NCBI GenBank assembly: GCA_900073065.1
Contig: FJOG01000003.1
Span: 1,245,787-1,309,786 of the forward strand
DNA: 64,000 bases
Reading direction: 5' to 3'
Source of the DNA: Phialocephala subalpina
Taxonomy: Eukaryota > Ascomycota > Leotiomycetes > Helotiales > Mollisiaceae
Position 1 is the first letter of the stretch. Every line of letters begins with the position of its first letter. The notes below the pieces were generated by a model that was given only the letters and a program-made list of their open reading frames with translations, did not search any database and had not been told where the DNA came from. Below, one piece after another: positions 45,735-57,987 of this stretch. Both the position numbers and the translations under genes were made by a program.

Positions 45735-47282
45735 CTATGGCTTAACAGCATGAATAGCAGCCGCAAGTCTCTTCACATTCCCTGTTGTAATACCTGCCAC
45801 CGAAATTCTGCCATCCTTGGTAGCATACACAGAGTGCTCCTTGGCCAACTTATCCATCTGCTCCGGAGTCAACCCAGTATAGGCAAACATGCCAATCTGG
45901 CTAGTGATGTGGCTCCAATCGTGCTTTGATCCGAGGGCCTCGAGTTCCTTTTTCAAAAGTGCACGCATGGTGATGATGCGATCAGCCATGCCCTTGACTT
46001 CCCCAAGCCATTGCTTGTTCAAGGCAGGGTCGTTGAGGATGGTGGAGGCAACACGGGCACCGTGGACGGGTGGGTTGGAGTAGAGGGGTCGGACGAGGAT
46101 CTTGATTTGAGAGTCGACGCGCTTCTTTTCGTCGGCGTCGGCGCAGACGATTGAGAAGGCTCCAACACGCTCACCGTAGAGACCCTAAGACCGAGTTAGC
46201 GAAAGTTTATTCTTTCAATTCGTAGAAGCTTACCATGTTTTTGGCGAACGATTGAGCGAGGGCAACATTGTGACCTTGCTCAACGAAGTGTCGAACTGGG
46301 AAAGCATCCTGGTCGGTGCTACCTGAAGCAAATCCTTGGTATGCCATATCGAAGAACGCGAAGTGACCACCAGCCTTAACAGCCTCGCTAATCTCCTTCC
46401 ATTGCTCGGGGGTAGGATCGACACCAGTAGGGTTGTGTGCGCATGCGTGGAGGAGAAAGATGCTGCCTTTAGGAGCGCCCTTGATATCCGCAACCATGCC
46501 CTCGAAATCAAGACCAATCGTCTCCTTGTTGTAGTATCTATACTTCTCGACCTCCAAGCCAGAGTCCTTGAAGACAGCAGCGTGGTTTGCCCATGATGGG
46601 GTTGGAATGTAGATCTTCTTCGCGCCTGGGAACCATCTTTGGAGGAAAGCACCGCCAATTCGTAGAGCACCAGTACCGGAGATGGATTGTGTAATGACGA
46701 GGCGCTCGAGAGCGCTCGAGTCGGGACCGTATGCGAGGATAGCAGCAGCCTTTGTGAACTCAGGGACACCAGTGATGCCAGCGTACTCCTTGTTCAACTG
46801 GGCGGACACGACCTTGTCTTCGGCTTCTCGTACGGAGGGGAGGACGTATGGCTTTCCTTGGTCATCTCGGTATGCTCCGACACCTGCCAATATCTATCAG
46901 CCCTTGTTCCTTCATTCAACCGAATTCGCGTACCAAGGTTGATCTTCTCTCCAAAGCTGTCGGCCTTGAAAGCTTCAGTGATACCTGTTGTCTGTTCAGT
47001 ACAAAGCAATGCCAAGTGCGAGCTCTCCACTTTTGAGACATACCTAAGATGGCCTTTGACACGCACAGATGATCAGCAACAGGCCAAGAGGTCATGGCAG
47101 ATACAAACTTACATCCTACAAGCACTTATTAGCATTCAGTCTGCAAGGGGAGAGACTACCAAGCTTACAGGAGGTCCTTGTGGGACTTTCGCCCACGTCG
47201 ACTCTCCGCGAATTGCAATTCCTCTGGCAATTGCGCCGCGTGCAAGGGCCTGTCGGCTAGCTACTCTGACGGTAGACAACAT
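45735..47282 (-). CDS. Aspartate aminotransferase, mitochondrial type
   Basis: Six exons on the minus strand: 47282-47169, 47115-47113 (3 nt), 47053-47044 (10 nt), 46984-46934, 46883-46234 and 46184-45735, giving 425 aa. The basic leader ([20 protein letters not shown]) is a mitochondrial targeting peptide. The conserved GPPDAILGITEAFK is only obtained if the GAT micro-exon (Asp) and the 10-nt exon are both included; both are bounded by AG and [26 protein letters not shown] and the PLP lysine in SQSFAKNM (about K274) are intact. The enzyme interconverts aspartate and 2-oxoglutarate with oxaloacetate and glutamate, as in the malate-aspartate shuttle. The length matches eukaryotic mitochondrial enzymes. 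Confidence 0.95.
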
Positions 47283-49003
47283 GTTGAATTGATTTGGGGT
47301 ATCTCACAAGAACGAACGAGGAAGATAATGCAATTGCAGAAGAATCAAATCTCGAAGAATAATGACTCGGAGTTGTGAGCTGTTTTCTCGGCTTTTGGCT
47401 TAGCGCGGAACGGAAATCTGGGGATCTCGGGCGGATCCGGGGTTTCCTTCCTCTTCGATTTTTCATCACGATGCGAACATTGTTGTTGTCAATAGCATTG
47501 AGAGCGACAGCGACATTCCTCCTACCTCAATTGTCAAACAAAATGCACACTGTTGGCTCACACATTATACGGACCGACTACTCGACACTTCCCAGGCCTC
47601 GGCACCTACTTGTCCGACTTTGGACATGGACATTGACCACAAGTGAGGTGATGTCGATGTACTTCGTATCCTCGAGCTACTCTTCTGGAATCCTAAATGC
47701 TTTTAAAGGGCTATTGAACGGAGTTTCGGGGTAGCGATAGCTGATATACGTCGCAGAATGAGAGCTGCTAAAGGGACGGAGGCGGAGGCTACTTAGCCTT
47801 TGACGTGCATTTCTAAAAGGTGCAAACTGCTGCAAGTGGACTTATAACCTCGAGTTGAGGTACCATGCAAGGACATTACTCTTCACCTCAAAAACAAGAG
47901 GGTTTCAAAGGCTGAGAAAGAGTTGGACTTAAGTACCCTGGCGTTGGGGGACATCTGGACCTAACCTTAAGGATACTTACTGTGTAAAGTTCTGACCGTC
48001 TGCTCAAGAAATTACACCTTGGCAACGAACCGAATATCGCACAGAGATAAATACAATACTATCTTTGGCAATGGCTCCCATTTTGTGCTTTCGAGCAAGT
48101 CCTGCTGTAGCCGAGCCTCATCGTTGGTGAGGTCGAGGATTGCCGAATAGGAGGAACATCTTTGCGAAGAGGTCGAGCAACCGGCTCATGCCCCAACTCG
48201 GGTTTATCCAGCCCAGGAAACTGCCCCAATTTAGCCCATCTGGCCGCCCAAGAACCGGGTTCGCGTAGAGTTTTGCCATGCCCAGTTCTCCTTGTAGCCG
48301 ATTTTTTACTTTGAGTTTGGGTTTTCCTTATCGACCATCTGCTTACCGGGACAATCTGTTGGTTCTCGTTGCTCGAAACCTGTTTGGTCATTTTTGTGGT
48401 TGGCAGAGCGTGGGGGGCGGCTTGCTACAAAATCACAGCGAACACCTATAGAATTCACCGACAACCACTCAGCCTCACGCAGCGGCGTTCTCCAACGACC
48501 ACAGAACAACGATGTGCCACAGCAAGGGGTGAGCAAGGTGCAGGCGTCAAGCCATTAGACATACGCTCTCCTTCTCTCCCTTTCTTTTCCTATCTCTAAT
48601 CGACAGCAATCTTAAGACTTACATCTTGGAAAGGCGTACAGTTCCTCCTACTTCTGATTTTCTATCGTGTTCTACTCTCAAACAAACACGGACCATGAGT
48701 CGACCCGTGAGCAGGAATCATGGCTTCGATTTGGGTCAGTCCAGGGCTCACACACCAATGCAGTCATCTCGAGGGCCTGGTTAGAACATTTCATTTAACA
48801 AACTTCGGTCTTTGGAGCTAGAGTACAACTTCAAGTCTCTCTCGAACCCTCTTCATTCGTTCTGTCTACTGTCGTTACGACCATACTCGCGTTCGTTGAA
48901 CACGCTCGTTTGCTCAGTGCCAGATACCCCGCATCGTGAATAATTTCAGTAAACATCACTGCTCCTATCAGCACAACAGTTCCAAACTCGTTCCAACAAG
49001 GCC
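47283..49003. other. 1.7-kb intergenic region, no gene assigned
   Basis: Promoter of the aminotransferase (minus) and of the CFEM-like gene (plus). Open frames such as 48059-48391 (minus, 110 codons) lack motifs and neighbours that would support them. Confidence 0.4.
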
Positions 49004-50584
49004 ATGAGGATACACCGGATGCTACCTGTCCTTAGGATCATTGTTTCCATCTGGATCGTCGCCTTTCATGCAATGGCACAAGGCAACATTACCTACATCG
49101 ATCAAGTCCCCGGATACGCATCCCTCCCAACATGCGCGGAAAGCCAGCTCAGTATCATCGTTCGGGACATGTCATCGGGTTGCGGTGCATCTAGCTCATA
49201 CGGTTGCTTCTGTTCGACAAGATATGCAACTATGAATACGATTATCGCAACAGCCGTCTACTCCGACTGCCATGATGGAGCTGATGCCAATTCTGCTGTT
49301 GCAGTCTTTGCAGACTATTGCAGTTCAACCCCAATGATTACCCTAGCCGTTGATGCTCCTGCCCGTAAGTCTCCATGCCGTACCATGGTAAAAGACCCAT
49401 GCTGATATGACTTCCTTGCAGCGGCAGTAGTGACCACCACAGCAAGTCTATTGGTAGCACTGTCGTCGGCGACGCCATCACGTACACCGTCAACATTTAC
49501 AACGTCTATACGCCCAGACACCTCTTTTCTTCAAAGCACATTTACCACAATGTCTCCCTCCTCAACACTCGGCGATCAGTCCCCGACAGCGACAATCTCT
49601 ATACCTTCAAACACCAAGACCAATATTCAGGGCTCAAGTTCGATTGGCGTTAGCACAGGGGCAACAGTGGGCATATCTGTAGGAATAGGCGCGCTTTTGA
49701 TGATAGGCGGTACCGCTCTCTGGTGGTGTCTCAGGAGTCGTCGAGCCCGCAGAAACGACGTCCCGAGACGGTCATCAATGTCACAAAGCTCCACACAAGG
49801 TGACGATCGGTACGAGTTAGAAGGCTCGGGTAAACTAACCCATCTACACTTTATACACTAATTAACGGTTCCACTAACACTTCTATCAGCTGAGACCTCA
49901 CCTCTCCTCAAAAAAGCACGACGCTATAGAGATACCGACCCGAAGACCCCGCAATCTATCGACGGCGAAAAGGATAGTCTCGTCGAACTCATACAAGCTT
50001 GCAGCAATCTTCCTGAACAGACTCAAGAGAAGCTCGTAGAGAAATTTAATTACACTCGAGCACTCGTCGAGACCATGTTGGATCTGCTTGCACTCACTCC
50101 GGCAGGGCAGACATTTGAGCCAGCCGTAGCCAAAGGCCTGTGCAGCCAGCTTCTCGATATTTCCACCAGAATTTATAACGAGCGACCGGGGGCGCGCTGC
50201 CTTGCGCTATTCTATGAAGGCCAGGTCCTGTTGACACAAGCACGACTACTAGAACTCACCGAAAGTTCGTCACTTGAAATCAAACACCTGTATGAAGTCG
50301 CGTTCAGGGAGTTCAGCTCTGCGAAACAACTACAGCTCTCTGACAATCCTCAAGTATTCCCGGATTCGGAGGTTCAGAGATACCACATGCGCTCCATGCT
50401 TGCTTGTGCATTCATCGTGGTCAAGCGTCCAGAATGCATTTACTCGGAGAGAGTATTAATAGCGGATAAACAGTATGTGCATGCGAAGACAACGTTGAGC
50501 AACGCGATCCAACGTGGAAAGGTTTCTGTTCCTGAGGTGATGCTCAGATTGGATGAGGAATTGGTTCAGAGTCTCACCGCTTAG
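49004..50584 (+). CDS. CFEM-like membrane protein with cytosolic domain
   Basis: Three exons (49004-49364, 49422-49829, 49890-50584) give 487 aa. A signal peptide (LRIIVSIWIVAFHAMAQG) leads to VPGYASLPTCAESQLSIIV, CGASSSYGCFC, YSDC and FADYC. The spacing resembles a CFEM domain, but only six of the usual eight cysteines are present. A Ser/Thr-rich stalk, one transmembrane helix (GISVGIGALLMIGGTALWW), a basic stop-transfer (LRSRRARR) and a 250-residue cytosolic region follow. The latter has helical TPR-like character (FYEGQVLLTQARLLELTESS). The architecture suggests a surface receptor or sensor; the ligand is unknown. Confidence 0.7.
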
Positions 50585-50925
50585 GTTTTCGGCTGGCCGT
50601 CACACGGAATAGTCTTGAGCTTTCACTTGACCGCCTCAGGAGGACTGGTGCCGCGTTGTGTTGAGTTGGCATAGATAGCTAGTTTCGATCACGTTTTTGG
50701 ATGGGATTGGAATCGCATGGGAAGATAGACTTGCATTGTCTCGGGAGTAATCACGGCATTTGTTCATTTTCAGGTTTCTGGTTTTTTGTCTAATTCCTCC
50801 CTTCCCTGTATAATATTACGTTTGTATTAGCATCTCGTCGTGTAAATGTGTAATGTTTTTTTATGGATACGTACAAACAATGTGATAGCATCAAGCATAT
50901 CGGACCTGCATCAATACCCCTCCTA
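50585..50925. other. Intergenic region between convergent genes
   Basis: No feature seen between the CFEM-like gene and the phosphorylase-like gene. Confidence 0.5.
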
Positions 50926-52158
50926 TCAATATTTGTCGTCCCTTTTATAAAGCCGTGGCAGCTTCTGACCTTCTGGTGGTGTCGGTGGTGCAAGAGGCCA
51001 AGCAACAACTGGTGCTGAGACTCCTGTGGTGTTAGCCGAGTTCGAAAGCTGAGCAGAACTAGCTGGGACTTCTTCTGGGTCATTTATTAGGCCCGAGTCT
51101 GGAGCCTCTGCAATAGGTAGCGGAGTCCGAAGACTGCTTGAGGCTCGGGCAGTGACTGGTTGAGCTGACAGCCGCTTTGCCTCAAGCTTCTTCGTTGTTG
51201 GCATGTCGTACAAGAGTTGTCTTGCGAAAGCAGCTGCGGTTGCAGCAGCATAGTTGTGCCACTTATAGCCTTTATGGGCGTCTGCATAGTCCGAGATTCC
51301 TCGGATGACAAGGCAATGCGTCTCGAACATGACCCCGGCTGCCTCCATTTCAAAACAAATAGCACCCTTATATTTCTCGCTCAATCTATCTCTCTCTTCT
51401 CCACTCTGTATCACACTATCTCCAGAAGCGATTGGGCCCCTGTGAAATTCTGGGTTCCGGTCTGAGGGAGGGCTTTGGCGGGCAATGTCTGATCTCGCGC
51501 AGCCAGAACAGTCGTCTCCATTGTGGTGTTTAGATTTTGGGCCGAAAAGGATATCGTACTTTGAGTCGGGACGGTTGAATTTGTCCAGATTGTACTTCAC
51601 TCCTTGCCTTGCCAAGTTTTCAGGACTCAATAGCTTGAGGTGGTCGTGGAAGGGAGAGTCTCCAAGGTTATATCTCCTGGCAACTCGATCCACAGCTATC
51701 ACAAGCTGCGTAATCGGTTGGTCGATGATGCTGAAGGATTGATGTCCCTCTATAGTTGCCCTTCCTCGATCATACTAGACGATGGCAGGAAGCCCAGTGC
51801 GTGTCGGCGATGCAACAACCACGTCACCTAGATGAATAGGCTTGTTCTCGAAACTGTTCCAAGGCATGCCCCCACCAATGCCCACAAAGAGGTAGATTTT
51901 TATCGTTGGGAAGCTTTCCGAGAATAGTACCGCAGTCCGAGATGCTCCTGCCTTCCCGGTATGGCCAGTAGGCAGCTTCACAATGACTACGTTATGAGAG
52001 CAGATTTCGCCGTACATGTAGTCGTTCTGGTCAGTTGGAGCTGGGTATGGATCCGAGTGCCTAAAGTCGAGCATACCACTTGCGGCGTAACACTCTTCCT
52101 CTATGGCACATAGCCATCCCACTGTATACTCTGAGATATGAAGTGACTTGGGAGGCAT
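50926..52158 (-). pseudogene. Nucleoside-phosphorylase-like (PNP/UDP) gene with one in-frame TAG
   Basis: A single minus-strand frame of 411 codons is interrupted only by TAG at 51777-51775, with no stop elsewhere. Before it are EYTVGWLCAIEEE, the phosphate loop LFVGIGGGMPW and HLGDVVVASPT. After it come YDRGRATIEG, ITQLVIAVDR, AICFEMEAAGVM (nucleoside-binding) and LVIRGISDYADAHK. Both halves are well conserved, and the stop replaces the residue usually occupied by glutamine in this position (VVQYD). A disordered Pro-rich tail follows. In filamentous fungi this domain is a common front end of NLR-like (STAND) receptors and also occurs alone, as here. It is most simply a fresh nonsense allele; readthrough is possible but unsupported. 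Confidence 0.8.
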
Positions 52159-52994
52159 GGCGACAAGTATACTATTGTGGCTTTGTAAGTAAACAAGATG
52201 GAAGTGTGAAGATTCAAAGATAATCAGGTACTTTTAGTGCTGGGGAGAAGAGAGTTGGATTTTGGAAATAAGAACTCCCTTGAGGAAGACGCTTGATGCG
52301 AATATGCAGACATGAAATGTCATCGAGACAGGACCAATATTAATGAAAACTGCATCCATATCTTAGAATATGCGCTTAGGTTAGGCATCAATCAGCTTTT
52401 CTTCGAATTTGGCTCCCAAACAGCTTCATATGCAGTGGTATTGAATTTGGCTGGCGGAACACACAGGCAAGGCTCTGCCATATTTGAAAAGCTGCCACAT
52501 AACTCGTTCAATTTTCATGTGAGGGCGAAGCAGAGATGAGCCCCCAAGAGCTATCAGCTTCAGTGCCACGTGTTAGGTTGAAGCGCAGCGTTGAGTTGAA
52601 CATGCCGTATAATTCGGGCGAGAGGCTCAGGTGCCTCGCGGTTGCCTTCCTGTTGAAAGACAGGCAGTGTACATACTTATGCGACAGTGCAGGCCACTTT
52701 GGGAAGGGCGTAAGAGACTGGACTCTTGAGCCTCAATATTCGAGCCAGTAAGCCTTACTCGGGCACTGGACTGTGTCGTATTGGTTCCCGATGGGTCAGA
52801 AGACTCATGATTTTGCCCATGCATGCAGTGATGCACAAGAAGAGCAAGGGAATACCTCCGAGACTGGCGCGGGGTTTCTCCACCATACACCTTCATGCGC
52901 GCCATCTACCGTTCAATTCATTGATTGTTCTACATGTTTCAAACCAATGACTGACGAAGCCAACAAAACGACCCAACAGCATCTGTTCTCCCTT
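52159..52994. other. Intergenic region, no gene seen
   Basis: Lies between the phosphorylase-like gene's 5' end and the DUF6594 gene's 3' end. Short open frames on both strands lack motifs. Confidence 0.4.
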
Positions 52995-54070
52995 TCAACT
53001 GGTCGAGCCATTCGAGATAAATACAGAAAGCACAGCTGCATATGCAGAAATGACAGCCACCGTGGCTTGATTGGAAGCCCTGAAGAAAATCGAAGTAAGA
53101 AATGAAAACACCACTACCCAAACCGAGACCGTGATCAACTGGGTTCCCTTGCTTGACTGATATGACAGGATTGCCAGAGGTACCACGATGAAGATATTCG
53201 CAGCAAGTGCAACAAGGATCCTCCACACGATATCTGCAACTGCTACGGTGTTTTGATAAGACCATTTGTGCGTGGTTCTGTCGCAGTACGTTGGCGAGAC
53301 TCCTCTTTCATTGTCTGGATTTTTGGATAATCTCCGAAAGCGAAACCAGCGTAGGCACTTGTTGAGGCAACGTTGAAGGGGATCTTGAAGTGTTCGTGGT
53401 GCAAGATCTACCCGTACGAGTCGAGTGTTGTATATTTCGTGAAGGCTGAGGTCGGTTCTACGAGTGAACCTCGGTTGGTCGTCGATCAATGAGCAGGTCT
53501 CCATGGCCATGATCCGATTAAAAGCAGCGATGCCATCATCTTTGCGTAAACAACGAGATTAGTCCAGAACCACGTGTTGTATCAAGCAAACTTACCATAC
53601 TGCCTAAGCAAGTCCCGCAATTTCAGGATCAACTTCTCGTCTAGCACTTCTTCCGGACGGAGAGCATGCTCTTCTTTTTGACAATGCTTCAATTCAAGCC
53701 TGTCTGCCGGAGATGGATCTAGGCCTAGATTTAGTCCAGCCTGATATATCTGGTGATCTATGCGATCGATCTCTTCTTCTAATAGGCGAAGATTTAAGAG
53801 ATGAGTGGTTTTGAATCTTCGGAAGCCGTGAAGCGCTAGGTTATTATCCTCGGTGCTCAAAGCCCACACCTTTTCAAAGAGTTTGGAAGATTCTGACTCC
53901 CCGAGGTTTAATGACTCTTTGAAAGAGACATGAGGTTTGTGCTCAGCGCCGTAGATAGATGGTGGCAGACAGCCTTCTTGTGGTCGGTCACGTGAATGAC
54001 CTGCTTCTCCGTCAAAACTTGACTCAGCGGAACACGATCTAGAATGCTGCGTTTCCAGCGAGATGGTCAT
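52995..54070 (-). CDS. DUF6594 family membrane protein
   Basis: Minus-strand exons are 54070-53596 and 53539-52995, giving 339 aa. The 56-bp intron joins LLRQY to DDGIAAFNRIMAMETC. The family pattern is present: FRRFKTTHLLNLRLLEEEID, then LILKLRDLLRQYDDGI. Near the C-terminus are three close hydrophobic segments (RILVALAANIFIVVPLAIL, ITVSVWVVVFSFLTSIFF, ATVAVISAYAAVLSVFI). These proteins are expanded in filamentous ascomycetes, often near HET and NLR-like genes, but their function is not established. The N-terminal 80 residues look disordered. An open frame extends upstream to 54304, and the 54070 start is preferred because the added region is not family-like. Confidence 0.82.
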
Positions 54071-56483
54071 TTGAATCCAAAGTAACAAGTGACGATCTAA
54101 GAAAGATGGCGGAGAAGGAATGAAGAGGAGAATGGAAGGCAGCTGAAAGTACGCAGGTTCAAGCTTAAATGCACCATTCGACGTAGCCTGACATTGTGCT
54201 TCCGAGAGGCTGTACATAATACGCAGTCGATTTTCCTTGGACGAGGCATATGTAAACGTGCTCTGCTTAGATCCAATGCCTCTTCCTAAGCTAGAGAACG
54301 TCAAGGTTGCACGACTTGCGCTACTTCAGCCAATAGCCACAGATCATGCTTCCACACAGCCTCAACACATCAGGCTCGCCCATCTTGACTCATGCAATCA
54401 AAATCATAGGATGTGACTGCGTAGGCTAGTTTCCATTCCAGGCAGATTTATGGAACTGTAAGGCTACCCAACATTTGACTTCCTCTGACCCTCAACTCTT
54501 AAAATCACAACTTCCTTAAAGCACAACATTGTCAAATCGTAGCTTGCTTAAACTATGGCCCCTTGAAACTATTGCTTTCAAAAGCCCAAGCTGCCTCAAG
54601 TTAAAACCTTCACGAACAGCACTTTCTCAGAGCAAAATACCCCCTCTATGTGTCTTGATGTCGCGCGGAGCAATGAACCGCTGAGAACTTCCGCAGTGAT
54701 CCTTGACGCGTGAAAAGGAAATATTTGTGACTGCGCCTAGTACGTGGAGGGAGAAAATAAGGCTCTCAACGTCTTTTTATGAACCGTAGCTAGAATGCTG
54801 GGTGTATTGCTGGTAATAGCATGACGGAGTCTTGTTATGTCAAGAGAGGCGCTACGCGCGCTTGCGCTTCCGCTCTCTGACAGAACCAGATCAAAATGTG
54901 CTTTAACTGCCAGCCAATCAGAACATTAGAGTAAATCACGCTAATTTGGGTGATTTCGCGTGCACAATCAAGCGCTTTCGTCTCATAAATTCGCGTCTTC
55001 GCTCCTTCCCACAAGAGCCCCAACCTTCACTACACCTACCTCTCCTCATCAAGACTTCCACACAACGCCTCATCTAACAAAGGACGATACACCTAAAGGC
55101 TCTCGAGTACTGGTTGGTCCTCTATCACCCAACTCAGGCACGTGTTTTCTCGCTCCGCCTTGGCCTAAACCGCGTTCTGTCCCCTCCTCTCCCTACCTCT
55201 ACCACTTCACCTTCACATTTCTCAGAACACACACCCCGCGAGTCAATATTGGCCATGTCCTCCATGCAAAGAACGCGCGTTCCAAGTTGTCTGATGTTCC
55301 TCGCAGGCAATAATCAACGCGTCGCGTCCAACCATACGCGTGGAACATCGTTCAGTAGTCAACACTTCGCAACTTCGACCTAACAGCTTCAACCTTCCTT
55401 CGACACTTTCCTTGCAATCGGCTCCTCGGACGCAGGTAGCACCTTCTCAAAATATGCCGTTTCATGCTCACCATGACATAGTTTGATCGCGACCTTCAGG
55501 ATCTATCCCTCTCACGCTCATATGCAACACAACACCGCTGACCAACACCAGGTTCGTTCAGTTGATTCCAGGATTCTCTGCCACGACCTCTCAATGGGTT
55601 GCAAAGCCCGACAGGAAGTGGTAGGTGCAAGCCAGTCGAGAAACCTGTGTGAGAGGCCCGGACATGGTGAGGTTCTTCAAGACTCCTTGTGGTCCTCCTG
55701 ATGAACGACACCATAGAATACCCTCCCCGTGCGTAACCTCCACGTCTTTGACTGGATCTCGACTGAGTCTGCAATTCGTTGCAGGCAGACCCGAAGCCCA
55801 ACCATAGGCTGATGGAAACCCCCTCAAACAATGCTCTAGCATGTTGGATAGTTCACCATGTTCAGGCGTGCGAGCAGCGTTCGTGGAGAGACACTGATGT
55901 AAATCATGAACGCGATGGTTCTTCGGTCAATCTTAGGTCACTAGTGGGCTGAATGAGAGATTGAGGATGCAAGGCCTTCGGCTGAGAAACCTCAAACATA
56001 CCTACACATTTTCTGAAGATTACTGATCGCATTGCTCGTCGAGAGCGGAAAAGGTTGTAGTTGAGGATTTGGGAACCCTGGAAGCATGTTCTAAATCACC
56101 CATCTGTGCACTCTGGGGTGTCTTTATGGGGATCTAGCCTAGAAGAGCTCGAAGGATCACGTGGGAGGCTGGTCTGAGGATCTCCCTAGGTAACCTAAGG
56201 TTAACCGCACACCCCAGGGTAAAACCTCCCACCTTCAACCTTCCCAAATTCAGCGACCAGATTTCACTTGTCACAATAACATGGCCTCTGAAAAAATCGA
56301 ACTCCATCGGGAATCAATTGGAGCTCTCGGATTAACTTCCGATTCGCGACTACCGCACCTGGCACAGCGTTTGAGATGAACTTCAGACAACGCTGAAACA
56401 CCCAAGCGGGATGAACGACAGCAGCTGCTCCGTGGCAGCAGCATCCCGCAGAAGTCGGCGATTCAAGCTTAAATCCATCTGAT

Positions 56484-56493
56484 CATATAAAAG
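56484..56493 (+). promoter_or_regulatory. TATA-like box before the SET gene
   Basis: CATATAAAAG lies about 60 bp upstream of ATG 56549, with a dinucleotide AT tract between. Position and sequence fit a TATA element; use in vivo is untested. Confidence 0.4.
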
Positions 56494-56516
56494 TCATCGT
56501 CGTACGAGTTCTCTCC

Positions 56517-56530
56517 ATATATATATATAT
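56517..56530. repeat. (AT)n dinucleotide tract
   Basis: Seven AT units ending 18 bp before the start codon of the SET gene. The repeat could vary in length between strains. Confidence 0.8.
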
Positions 56531-56548
56531 CTCCACAAGTGGATCGAA

Positions 56549-57987
56549 ATGCTTCTCTTCAGTCTGTTTGCGTCGTTCTTTTTGTTTGATCTCATCCATG
56601 CCGGGCAGCATCCCCTCGATGTCGAATTTCGAGCGAACTTAAGTGGAAATCCGGACGCATCCCAGCGCAACTTATCGATCGAAGTCTTGGCATCGGATCT
56701 AAATGTCGCAGAAGGTTTTGATGACTATGAACACACTCAAGCCTCCGGCCCGTGGACACACACTCCAGAGTGTATTCACAGCGACGACAAAACAGAAGAG
56801 TACTGCGTATACACCAACAATAGCTTCGCTCATGGTCGAGGCATATCATTCTTCACATCACCCACGATAGCAGTACGAATAGCAGAACTTTCGGCTTTCA
56901 CCAATCAGTCCGTCCACGACAATGTGAACAACTTTGAAGATCCTCCATGGGAAGTTCGAGATATTCCTGGAAAGGGCAATGGATTATTCGCGACACGAGA
57001 ACTTCATCGAGGAGACCTAATTTTAGCAGACACGCCTGTTGGGGTCTTACAAAGCGATGCTTTCTTTCTCGATTACCTGATCGGATATCGATACCTTCAT
57101 ACGGCTTTCGACCGACTGCCAGACGCAACCAAAGACTTAGTCATGCGGACGGCAGCACATTCTCCCGGCGACCCTTATATGGAGAGGATCAACACCAATG
57201 CCTTTGCTGGAGAATTCGAAGACAAGCCGCACTTTTTTTTGTATCCGGAGACCTCAGTGAGTGCCTACCTCTCAAACGACGGCACGTGACAGCTACTGAT
57301 ATCTATATCCAGCTCATTAACCACGACTGTCGTCCAAAGTAAGTTCATTCACGTTGTGAGAGAATCAGCGCTGACAATTTAGTACTCTGTATTACCACGA
57401 CACATCAACTCTCATCCACGCCACCTACGCATCCCGTACCATTCTTCCTGGAGAAGAGATCACCATCACTTGTAAGTACTCTAGGCCCACAGCATTTCCA
57501 AGCTAATATCCCAGATATCAACATACTTCAACCCCGTTCAGAACGTCGCGCAGTCCTAAAACAAACATGGAAGTTCGACTGCCAATGTTCCCTCTGCTCT
57601 CGCTCCACCTCCTCAAACCAAGAATCCGACACCCACATCGCTCGAATCAACCACCTGCAAACCCATCTTTCAGACTGGTCTCCAACCTCTATCGCAACGC
57701 CAGCTATGGCTGAAGAACTGATAAAACTTTATGAGCTAGAAGGTATTCACGCAGCAATAGGACTGGGACACATGCTCGCTGCATTAGCGTACAACGCAGA
57801 CGGCGATGTCTCGATGGCAAAGAAGCATGCGAGGTTAGCGTTAAAGGGTGGTGTGGTGACTGACGGGTCGAGAGAGAAGGATGAGGATGATTTGAGGGCG
57901 TTGAGGGAAAGTCCGATGACGCATTGGAGTTATTTGGCGAGGAAGATTCAGGAGTTGGAGGGGAGGATGGGTAAGGGTAAGAGGTAA
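56549..57987 (+). CDS. SET-domain protein with N-terminal signal peptide
   Basis: Four exons (56549-57256, 57313-57338, 57383-57471, 57515-57987) give 431 aa; the second exon is only 26 nt and encodes LINHDCRP. A signal peptide (MLLFSLFASFFLFDLIHAG) precedes about 130 residues of glycosylation-prone sequence. The SET domain follows: VRDIPGKGNGLFATRELHRG, INTNAFAG, NHDCRPN, ILPGEEITITY and a post-SET CQCSLC. SET enzymes transfer methyl groups from S-adenosylmethionine to lysines, usually in the nucleus or cytosol. A secretory leader on a SET protein is unexpected, although similar fungal proteins are known. The catalytic motifs appear intact. Confidence 0.85.

Larger units (their letters stand above)
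54071..56548. other. 2.5-kb intergenic region, no gene assigned
   Basis: The longest empty stretch. Open frames up to 117 codons occur (54960-55313 plus, 55496-55831 minus), but overlapping frames compete and no motif is visible. The region may contain decayed DNA. The TATA-like and (AT)n signals before the SET gene are listed separately. Confidence 0.4.

Noticed and set aside
48059..48391. 110-codon minus-strand open frame as a gene
   Set aside because: No motif, competing frames on both strands, and no splice or promoter context.
55496..55842. Two overlapping minus-strand open frames as a gene
   Set aside because: Overlap in different frames with no motif; likely chance in GC-richer DNA.
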